Shown: one piece after another, positions 29,333 to 36,751 of the stretch
Layout of the letters: each line of letters begins with the position of its first letter
How positions within the stretch are numbered: the stretch's first letter is position 1
NCBI GenBank assembly: GCA_025056465.1
Contig: JANWVU010000008.1
Span: 1 to 36,751, forward strand
Source: Verrucomicrobiia bacterium
GTDB lineage: Bacteria; Verrucomicrobiota; Verrucomicrobiia; Palsa-1439
Reading direction: 5' to 3'
Length of the DNA: 36,751 nt
Translations under genes and position numbers: made by a program
Notes under the pieces: generated by a model
Told to the model about the DNA's origin: nothing
What the model saw: the letters and a program-made list of their open reading frames with translations, nothing else
Database searches by the model: none

Positions 29333-30739
29333 TCATCCACGCCTCGCGGAGGAAAGGGTTTCGGGCGAGGGGCGGCCCACGACGAGTTTGCCGTTGGCGA
29401 CGAAGCCCTCTTCGCGGCCAGTCAACTCCTGGATGAGTCGTGCGCGCCCATGGGCGACACGCGTCGGTTTTGTCTTAGCTAGATCGCGCATTTCTTGCGG
29501 GTCGCGCTGGAGATCGAAAAGCTGTTCGCGGCCGGTCTGCGAGTACCAGATGTATTTCTCCCGGCCATCGGTGAGATGGTGATGCGAGATTTCGGCGGCG
29601 ACGTGTTCGCCGTGCAAATATTCCCGGGGCGCGCCGAGGACGCTGCGGCCCTCGACGGAGGCCGGTACGCTCACGCCGGCAATTTCGCAAAGTGTCGGCA
29701 ACACGTCGCGGAGTTCGACGACCGAGTCGCGCTCGCCGGTCGGCGCGGGGTGCGGGAGTTTCAGCAGAAACGGGATGTGCGTCGAGCCTTCGTAGGGCAA
29801 GCTCTTCGCGACAAACTCGTGGTCGAACAACATCTCGCCGTGGTCGGAGAGAAAGAGAATGGCCGTCTGCTCATAGATGTTCTCCTCGACCAGCGCGGTG
29901 ATGAGGCGGTTGATTTGGTTATCCACGTGCGAGAGGCACGCGTAGTAGCCGCGCCGCGCCCGGTCAACCAACGCCGCCGTCCGCGGCCGGGGACTTTCGG
30001 GGCCCGGCAGGTAATGCGGGATGTCTTTCTGCCATGCGCCGCGCGGGATGGGCGGCAGCTTCTTGTTCTCGTAGAGCCGCAGAAAATAATCCGGTGGGTC
30101 GAATGGCGGATGCGGGCGCACGAACGACGCCGTCAGGAAAAACGGGTGTTGCCGGTCACGGCGGTTTCGCAGGAAATCCACGCAGCGCGTCGCCACCCAA
30201 TTCGTCGGGTGCGACATTTCATCATACGGCCACGGGCGCACGGAGTAGCCGTTGCAGCCGAGGCCGGTATCCGTGAAATCGGCGAGCGGCCCGTGGCGTT
30301 GCCGGAGCCATTTCAGGTAATCGTCATCCTGCTCCTCGGTGCGTCCGTTGCGGACGTGGTGCAGAAAACCGTCGTGCAACTCGACGTTCTCGAACCCGAT
30401 CTTGTTCCGCACCGGATGGACGTGCATTTTGCCGACGCAATGCGTCTGGTAGCCGGCATCCGTGAGCAGTTGCGGCAAGGTGACCCGGTAATTCCACGGC
30501 ACGCCATCCTCGTAACCCACCCGGCCATGCGAGCGTTGCGAAAGTCCCGTCCACAATCCCGCCCGCGCCGCGATGCACGACGGCGTTGCGCAATACGCCC
30601 GCGTGAATCGCAGACTCGATTCCGCCAGCCAATCGAGCGTTGGTGTCTCCACCACCGGATGCCCGGCGTGGGAAAAACAATCCGCCCGCCACTGGTCGGC
30701 GATGATCAGGAGGATGTTGGGTCGCGCGACCGTCACCAC
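29333..30739 (-). CDS. Sulfatase with CxAAR-type formylglycine motif
   Basis: RPNILLIIADQWRADCFSHAGHPVVETPTLDWLAESSLRFTRAYCATPSCIAARAGLWTGLSQRSHG; FLSDHGEM. GTG start overlaps the SDR stop. Confidence 0.92.
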   Translation of the reverse strand: MVTVARPNILLIIADQWRADCFSHAGHPVVETPTLDWLAESSLRFTRAYCATPSCIAARAGLWTGLSQRSHGRVGYEDGVPWNYRVTLPQLLTDAGYQTHCVGKMHVHPVRNKIGFENVELHDGFLHHVRNGRTEEQDDDYLKWLRQRHGPLADFTDTGLGCNGYSVRPWPYDEMSHPTNWVATRCVDFLRNRRDRQHPFFLTASFVRPHPPFDPPDYFLRLYENKKLPPIPRGAWQKDIPHYLPGPESPRPRTAALVDRARRGYYACLSHVDNQINRLITALVEENIYEQTAILFLSDHGEMLFDHEFVAKSLPYEGSTHIPFLLKLPHPAPTGERDSVVELRDVLPTLCEIAGVSVPASVEGRSVLGAPREYLHGEHVAAEISHHHLTDGREKYIWYSQTGREQLFDLQRDPQEMRDLAKTKPTRVAHGRARLIQELTGREEGFVANGKLVVGRPSPETLSSARRG

Positions 30740-31785
30740 TGCGCCATCCGACCACCATCCGCAATCACCGTGATGCCGTTGAGGAAACTGGCATCGTCAC
30801 TGGCGAGGAAGGCGGCGATGCGGCCGATGTCGGCGGGTGTGCCTACGCGGCGCAACGGGGTGGCGGCGGCTTCCGCGGCAAATTGACCGGTCGCGTGGCT
30901 GTCCACGACGCCGGGCGCGATAGCGTTGACGCGGACGCCTTGGGGACCAAACTCGACCGCCAACGAGGCCGTAAGCTGATGGAGCGCAGCCTTACTCGCG
31001 TCGTAGGCGGAGCCGCCCGGAGTGGCGCCCCCGTGGATGCCGGAGCACGAGCCGATGTTCACAATCGCGCCGTGGCCGGTACGTTTGAGGTGAGGCAAAG
31101 CATGTTTACACATCAACCACGGTCCGACCACGTTCACATCGAGCACACGGCGAAATTCTTCGAGGGAAAACTGGTCGACCGGCTTGAATGGATAGATGCC
31201 GGCGTTGTTAATAAGGATGTCGAGGCTGCCGAGTTCGGCGACACAGCGGTCAATCACAGCGCGGACGGAGTCCTCGTTCGTAATGTCGGCCTCGATGACA
31301 AGGTCGCCTTTGGCGTGGGCAGTCTTGATGTCGGTGACGGCGACTTTTGCGCCGGCTTCCGCAAGCGCCGCCGCGATACCGGCTCCGATACCGCGCGCGC
31401 CGCCGGTCACGAGGGCGACGCGGCCGGTCAGCTTGCGTCCGCCGATGGGCACGACCGGTCGGACGAAGCTACCGGCGAGAAAATCCATGCTTTCGAACTT
31501 GATCGTTTTCCACGAGTCCGGCTCGGCGATTTCAGCGAAGGCATCCCAGAGTCTTTTCAGCTCGGCGTCTTCGCGTTGGGCGCGGGCGACGAACGATTCA
31601 TGGCTGGGATAATCCTGATAAACCTGAACCTCGGCGCACGTGCCATCGGCGGCCGGGCCGAGGGTGAGGTTGAGCAGGACTTCGGGAGCGCGCTCGCGTT
31701 CGACGGCGAGCGTGCGTTTCATCAGCGCGTCGTGCTCGGCGAGTTTATCGGATTTTACCCTCCACAGAAAAATGATGCCAAACAT
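30733..31785 (-). CDS. Two-domain protein: N-terminal dimeric alpha/beta-barrel (ABM/mutarotase-like) plus C-terminal short-chain dehydrogenase/reductase
   Basis: About 100-aa N-terminal domain MFGIIFLWRVKSDKLAEHDALMKRTLAVERERAP...; then classical SDR: TGRVALVTGGARGIGAGIA, NNAG, SAYDASKAALHQLT, NAIAPGVV. Confidence 0.85.
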   Translation of the reverse strand: MFGIIFLWRVKSDKLAEHDALMKRTLAVERERAPEVLLNLTLGPAADGTCAEVQVYQDYPSHESFVARAQREDAELKRLWDAFAEIAEPDSWKTIKFESMDFLAGSFVRPVVPIGGRKLTGRVALVTGGARGIGAGIAAALAEAGAKVAVTDIKTAHAKGDLVIEADITNEDSVRAVIDRCVAELGSLDILINNAGIYPFKPVDQFSLEEFRRVLDVNVVGPWLMCKHALPHLKRTGHGAIVNIGSCSGIHGGATPGGSAYDASKAALHQLTASLAVEFGPQGVRVNAIAPGVVDSHATGQFAAEAAATPLRRVGTPADIGRIAAFLASDDASFLNGITVIADGGRMAQW

Positions 31786-31807
31786 GGGTGGCCGGTCGGT
31801 TTGGGGT

Positions 31808-32668
31808 TCAGTAGAAGGTCTTGTCTAGGCCGGCACCGGATGCGAACCCGGCATCCACCCAGCCGATGGTCCAATCTACGCCGGAGTTGTAGGCCGTGTT
31901 GTTGATGGCGGAGTGATTGTACCGATGGAACCACTCGACACGGCCATCGCCGTAAAGGCGGTTGGCGCCGTCCAAGGGCCCGGCACCGGGAAAGCCAACG
32001 CCTTGGGAGAAAGCGACAGGCCGGGGTCCCTTGGTGTGGCCGAACAGGAAGCGCGGTTCGACCCAACCACCGTGCCAGAAAAAGATGGTGTCCGCCATCA
32101 GGAGGGTTTGGGCGGAAAGGTTGCGCCCGCTAAGCTCGAGCGGTTTGGAGCACGAACCGTCATAATCCGCGCCGCTGGGCCAACTATCCCGGCTGCCGCG
32201 GCGGTAATAGTAGGAGTACGACCAATGAAAATAACCGTAGTTTTCCCACGCGTAACTGACGGAATTGCCCATCGTAAGCGCCCAACTAGGGCAAACCCAG
32301 ACACCGTTGATGCGTCGGTTTGTCATGTCCACGCCCGCCATGTAGCGCGACATGATCCCCACGGTGAAGCGACCATTGTCGTCAGCGGGATAAGCGGTGT
32401 AAAACCAAGTGGCGACGACGCTGGGATGTAGCCCGTACCCGACGGGGGCGCCGAGATATACCACGTTGAGTAGTGCGCCATTGTAGTCGCCACCGTAACT
32501 CATCCACGCCAGGCCCCACTGCCGCAGATTTGAGGCGCAAACGGCGCGCCGGCCACGCTCTCGAGCCCTTTGCAGCGAAGGCAACAAAATCGCAGCGAGT
32601 AACACGATGATGGCGATGACCACCAACAGCTCGATCAACGTGAATCCAGCCTTGTGCCGCCGCTTCAT
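31808..32668 (-). CDS. Prepilin-type N-terminal cleavage/methylation domain protein
   Basis: [65 protein letters not shown]-terminal [12 protein letters not shown]. Confidence 0.87.
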   Translation of the reverse strand: MKRRHKAGFTLIELLVVIAIIVLLAAILLPSLQRARERGRRAVCASNLRQWGLAWMSYGGDYNGALLNVVYLGAPVGYGLHPSVVATWFYTAYPADDNGRFTVGIMSRYMAGVDMTNRRINGVWVCPSWALTMGNSVSYAWENYGYFHWSYSYYYRRGSRDSWPSGADYDGSCSKPLELSGRNLSAQTLLMADTIFFWHGGWVEPRFLFGHTKGPRPVAFSQGVGFPGAGPLDGANRLYGDGRVEWFHRYNHSAINNTAYNSGVDWTIGWVDAGFASGAGLDKTFY

Positions 32669-33220
32669 GGGCAATCCCAACTACTTTCTAACACTTAGGC
32701 GAGGATTGGTCATGTTCAATTCAGCAGCCTTGTAGATTCGCACCGAAAAGTTGCAAATTTGGTGATAGGAGTACCGGCGGCGACCAACGATCGTGCGGCA
32801 ATAAGCCGAACATGTGGGGTTTCTAAAAGGCGTTGTACACGCGAAAAACCTTGCACCCCGGTAAAAGTATCCAGCGGCGATAAAACCGGCGTCGGCATAG
32901 GGCTGGGGTGATTCTTGTTGTTCGTACACTGCACGTAGTCGCCTGGGTGGCTTTTTTCATCCAGAAGCCCATCGCCACAGGCTAAGTTTTGGAAGTCAAT
33001 TTCTGTGCCGGCCAACGTGGCAGTCGTTCGTGGTCTCAGTGGCGAAACTGGTTGTAGCCGCGGCTACTGTGTAAGGTAGAAGGCGGACGTGGTGTGATGA
33101 CTCCTCCCGCCTCCTATGCCGAGTGCCGGTACAAGAGCGCCGCAAGTAATGCTTTGAGGCAACCACCACCGACCGCTCGATCAACGCAAATCCAGCGATA
33201 CACCGCCGGGGATGCGCCGG

Positions 33221-33967
33221 TTAACCGACGAATAGCCGGCGTTTCCACCACAACGCGCCACCGCCAACGAGAAGCAAGAACACCGTGCTCGGTTCAGGCA
33301 CGGCTTGCAGAATGTAGCCGGTAAAAATCGCCCCGTCGCTTGTAATGTCGGCGAACGACGCGTGAATGAACTCGATGTTATCGCCCACAATTACGCTCAT
33401 GTTGGTCAGGTAGGACCAGCCAGCGCCCGCACTGCCGCCCGTGACGATATTCGCGCCGGTGTCCAAGTTGCCCAATGGAGTGAGGCCGGCAACACGCGCA
33501 TACAACGCGCCGTTCTTGAAAATCGCCAGCACGAAACCATCGCCGGAATCACCGAGCGAGCCGTCGCCGATATAGGTCTTTCGCACCGTGCCGGTAATCA
33601 GAATTTCGCCGCTGACTTCCGATACCCAACGTCGCGCGGAGAATTCGAATGAGCCTGAGAGTGAAGTAGCATCATTGTCGGGATGTGAATGTTGCGCTCT
33701 CAAGTTTAGGTAGGGAGGACCAAATGAACCGCTGCGCTGCCAGCGCTGGTTGCCGGAGTCATACGTGCTCAGATGAGTGAAAGCGCCCCAACCTCCGCCC
33801 GAGAGCAAACCATCGTCATCCAAGCGATAACCGTAGTACCAGTTATCTTGGCCCTGTGTGCTGGAAAACTCGGCGACCGAGTCAGCGATAGTCAGGTAGG
33901 CTGCCTGTGACGTCATAGCGAGCAAACAAGCAAATGAAATTGCGACCATTAAGGAATATTTCCTCAT
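33221..33967 (-). CDS. PEP-CTERM sorting-domain secreted protein
   Basis: Signal peptide MRKYSLMVAISFACLLAMTSQAA and C-terminal VPEPSTVFLLLVGGGALWWKRRLFVG. Confidence 0.85.
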   Translation of the reverse strand: MRKYSLMVAISFACLLAMTSQAAYLTIADSVAEFSSTQGQDNWYYGYRLDDDGLLSGGGWGAFTHLSTYDSGNQRWQRSGSFGPPYLNLRAQHSHPDNDATSLSGSFEFSARRWVSEVSGEILITGTVRKTYIGDGSLGDSGDGFVLAIFKNGALYARVAGLTPLGNLDTGANIVTGGSAGAGWSYLTNMSVIVGDNIEFIHASFADITSDGAIFTGYILQAVPEPSTVFLLLVGGGALWWKRRLFVG

Positions 33968-34083
33968 ATCCACTCTCCTTCCGCCATACGACGGTTAATT
34001 CTCCCTACCTTCACCTAACAAGAAATTTATCTTACCATGGCTCGAAGTACAATTTTGGTGATTTGTATATTTGCCGCTAAAAC

Positions 34084-35013
34084 TTGCAAAATTGGACTTG
34101 CCACTTTTCGGCGTATCAAGGTTCACTTATACAGGAAGTAGCTGTGCGCCCACCGCCCCAAGTACCACGGCTTCAATTCGCGCTGAGTGGCGCAAAACCG
34201 CTCTTAGGTTGGCACTTACATCTTCAGCCTGATGAGCACCGCGTTGCCGAGTGGGACATGCATTACGACCTTGAGCTGCTTCTCGTGTTGGACGGACAGG
34301 TTCAAATTCACGACCGCGACGGCTCGTTCACTCTCAAAGCCGGTCAGGTGTGGTTTGGCGGGGTCTGGGAACCGCACGGATGGACGCGCACCCATCGGGC
34401 GGAAGTGGTTTTGTTCATTCTGTGGCCACCGGCTCTGGCAATGACGCGGTTTGAAGAAGCACCTCACATGGACTGGTTGGCCGCGTTCACCGCGCCGTTG
34501 CGGCAGCGGCCGCAGACTCCGCCGGCACAACGGCCCGCCGTGATTGCGCTGGGCCGGCAGATGGCCGAATTGCTGGACCGCGGCGAGCCCCTTCCGCTCC
34601 TGCGTTTGCGGTTGTTGATCATGGAGTTGCTCGCGCGGATTTACGAAACGTGGACACCCCCACGCGCCTTACCAGCTCCCGCTGCCGATGACATCGAACG
34701 AATCAATCGAGCAGTTCAACTCGTGTTTCGTTCCCCACGTTTCGTCACGGTCGAAGAGGCCGCACGCACCAGCGGCCTGAGCTGTCAAACTTTTCGCACA
34801 AAATTTCAGCAAGTCTTTGGCATCAGTTTCCCAAAATATGCGTTGCGTTATCGGCTTTGCGGTGTGGCGGCGGACCTAGTGCGGACGGATTTGCCCCTCA
34901 AAGTCATCGCCCGGCAGTGGGGGTTCACCGATGAGAGCCATCTCGATCATCGCTTCCGTGAAGTGTACGGGGTGACCCCGTCGCAATATCGGCAACGAGC
35001 CGGTGGGACCTGA
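34084..35013 (+). CDS. AraC family transcriptional regulator with N-terminal cupin-like sensing domain
   Basis: C-terminal HTH: FVTVEEAARTSGLSCQTFRTKFQQVFGISFPKYALRYRLCGVAADLVRTDLPLKVIARQWGFTDESHLDHRFREVYGVTPSQYR. Confidence 0.93.
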   Translation: MQNWTCHFSAYQGSLIQEVAVRPPPQVPRLQFALSGAKPLLGWHLHLQPDEHRVAEWDMHYDLELLLVLDGQVQIHDRDGSFTLKAGQVWFGGVWEPHGWTRTHRAEVVLFILWPPALAMTRFEEAPHMDWLAAFTAPLRQRPQTPPAQRPAVIALGRQMAELLDRGEPLPLLRLRLLIMELLARIYETWTPPRALPAPAADDIERINRAVQLVFRSPRFVTVEEAARTSGLSCQTFRTKFQQVFGISFPKYALRYRLCGVAADLVRTDLPLKVIARQWGFTDESHLDHRFREVYGVTPSQYRQRAGGT

Positions 35014-35225
35014 CTTCAACCCACCCGACATCACCCGCGCGTCACGTGCGCCAAGTTGTCGGGCGAACAACCCATTCTGTTAGACAAAACGGCCCACCGT
35101 GGGCTTGGCCGTTGGGTGATGCGGCGAGAGTGCTGCGCCCGATGCGCCCTACCGGGCATGACGATAGCGTGCAATTCCTCGAGCCGCTAAGTCACGGAAG
35201 GATTGCCGCTCCATGCGACTGGCTT

Positions 35226-36751
35226 CTATGCGTTCTGGGTAGAGTTGGCGGGGGGCGGTGCGTTCAAGTCCACCAGAATTTCCCGAGGCTCTGCGCCGCG
35301 GGCCGGTCCCACAATGCCGCGTTCCTCTAGGATGTCCATGATGCGGGCCGCGCGGTTATAACCGATGCCCAAACGCCGTTGTAGCATTGAGACACTGGCG
35401 CGGTTGGTTTGGCGGATGACTTCGATGCATTTTTCAATCAGTTCCTCATCCTCCTCCACCTCGTCCGTCTCGTCATCCGATGGAAGCGGCTTTTGCAGCT
35501 TTTGATGAATCTCGGTTTCCCAGCGTGGTTTGGCGTGTTTGCCGATGAACTCCACAATCCGATGGATCTCCTCATCGGTCACCAGCACACCCTGGGCGCG
35601 GGTGAGTTTGCCCGAACCGGCAAGGTACAGCATATCGCCTTTGCCGAGGAGTTTCTCGGCGCCGTTGGCATCGAGAATCACCCGTGAGTCCTGCATCGAA
35701 GACACCTGAAATGCAACCCGCGAGGGGATGTTGGATTTAATTACGCCGGTCACCACGTCCGTGCTCGGACGTTGGGTGGCGATGATCAGGTGAATGCCTG
35801 CCGCGCGTGCGAGAGCCGTCAGCCGCGCAATCGCCATTTCCACATCGGCTGGCACCGTGTGCATCAAGTCCGCCAACTCATCAATCACCACCACGATGTA
35901 CGGCAGTTTGTCTGGGATGACCAAATCCGCGTCGCGCGGCACCTCGATTTTCAACTCCTCCTGCATTGCATCGGCGTCCACTTCCTCGGTGCCCGCCCGA
36001 CCGACCGGCTTGCGATCGCGCTGGTTGAAGCCGGTGATGTTCCGCACGCCTACCTTCGCGAAAATTTGATATCGCTTCTCCATTTCCCGAATGACCCAGC
36101 CCAAAGCCAACGGCACTTTCTTCGATTCGGTCACCACGGGCACCACCAGATGCGGCAGGCTGTTGTAATGCTGCATCTCCACCATCTTCGGGTCCACCAA
36201 CACCAACCGCAAATCCTCCGGCGTGAACCGATAAAGCAACGTCGCCAAAATCGCGTTCACGCACACCGTTTTGCCCGACCCGGTGGCTCCCGCAATCAGC
36301 AGATGCGGCATGTCCGCCAAATCCGCAATCACCGGCTGTCCTTTGATGTCGCGACCCAACGCCAACGGAATCTTCGCTTTCGTCTGCCGCCACTCGGGCG
36401 ATTCCAGAATATCGCGCAGATAGACCGTCGTCGTGGACATATTCGGCACCTCAATCCCCACCGTCCCCTTGCCGGGCACGGGCGTGAGGATGCGCACCTT
36501 GTCCACCTTCATCTTCAACGCGATGTTGTTCGACAACGCCGCGATCTTCTCCACCTTCACTCCCGGCGCCGGATAAAACTCATACAACGTCACCGTGGGG
36601 CCCTTCGTGACGTCGCCGACCTCCACCTCAATGTCGAAATCCGCCAACGTTGCGCGCAGAATCAGCGCGTTCTGCTTCAAATCTTCCAACCGGGTCCGCT
36701 CACTCACCGGTGGCGGCAACGCCAACAGGTCCAACGGCGGCAACACATACT
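35226..36751 (-). CDS. ftsK: DNA translocase FtsK/SpoIIIE (N-terminus outside window)
   Basis: Walker A GATGSGKTV, Walker B VVIDELADLM, IATQRPSTDVVTGVIKSNIPSRVAF, C-terminal gamma winged helix SMLQRRLGIGYNRAARIMDILEERGIVGP; frame open to the window edge. Confidence 0.95.
   Translation of the reverse strand, partial: YVLPPLDLLALPPPVSERTRLEDLKQNALILRATLADFDIEVEVGDVTKGPTVTLYEFYPAPGVKVEKIAALSNNIALKMKVDKVRILTPVPGKGTVGIEVPNMSTTTVYLRDILESPEWRQTKAKIPLALGRDIKGQPVIADLADMPHLLIAGATGSGKTVCVNAILATLLYRFTPEDLRLVLVDPKMVEMQHYNSLPHLVVPVVTESKKVPLALGWVIREMEKRYQIFAKVGVRNITGFNQRDRKPVGRAGTEEVDADAMQEELKIEVPRDADLVIPDKLPYIVVVIDELADLMHTVPADVEMAIARLTALARAAGIHLIIATQRPSTDVVTGVIKSNIPSRVAFQVSSMQDSRVILDANGAEKLLGKGDMLYLAGSGKLTRAQGVLVTDEEIHRIVEFIGKHAKPRWETEIHQKLQKPLPSDDETDEVEEDEELIEKCIEVIRQTNRASVSMLQRRLGIGYNRAARIMDILEERGIVGPARGAEPREILVDLNAPPPANSTQNA

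Noticed and set aside
29495-31905. 463-aa and 340-aa plus-strand ORFs
   Set aside because: Antisense to the sulfatase and the SDR fusion; composition typical of shadow ORFs.
32681-33015. Minus-strand ORFs of 82 and 99 aa in the long intergenic region
   Set aside because: No recognisable domain and no clear ribosome-binding site; kept only as part of the intergenic-region finding.
1-36751. CRISPR arrays, tRNA/rRNA genes, transposases, integrases, phage genes
   Set aside because: No regularly spaced direct repeats, no tRNA-like cloverleaf or rRNA core sequence noticed, and no mobile-element protein motifs in the ORF list. A negative by-eye search is not exhaustive.

Overview
The window is a GC-rich bacterial chromosome segment that looks like Verrucomicrobiota or a related PVC lineage. 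This is inferred from the exosortase/PEP-CTERM proteins, an H-X9-DG type prepilin-like protein and sulfatases; no database search was run. The left half is mostly housekeeping: a sulfite/nitrite reductase with a truncated partner, an ECF sigma factor/anti-sigma pair, a YyaL-type thioredoxin-domain protein, an exosortase, folP-cdaA-cdaR-glmM (c-di-AMP operon), gltX-pgsA, and a PflX-like radical SAM protein. The right half is accessory carbohydrate metabolism: two sulfatases, GH1, GH29 fucosidase, an alkaline-phosphatase-superfamily enzyme, a two-domain SDR, a prepilin-like protein, a second PEP-CTERM protein and an AraC regulator, followed by ftsK truncated at the window edge. The most notable observations are: (1) a convincing cobalamin (B12) riboswitch on the minus strand at about 16958-17100 directly upstream of a PEP-CTERM surface protein; (2) a decayed GH4 glycosidase / AraC regulator divergent pair at 17245-18715 that keeps an inverted repeat between them; (3) a conserved-looking two-gene small ORF module (28791-29297) inside the sulfatase/fucosidase cluster; (4) a dimeric alpha/beta-barrel-like domain fused to an SDR near a fucosidase; (5) a hand-counted excess of the hexamer TACCGG/CCGGTA. 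No CRISPR, tRNA/rRNA, transposase or phage signature was seen.
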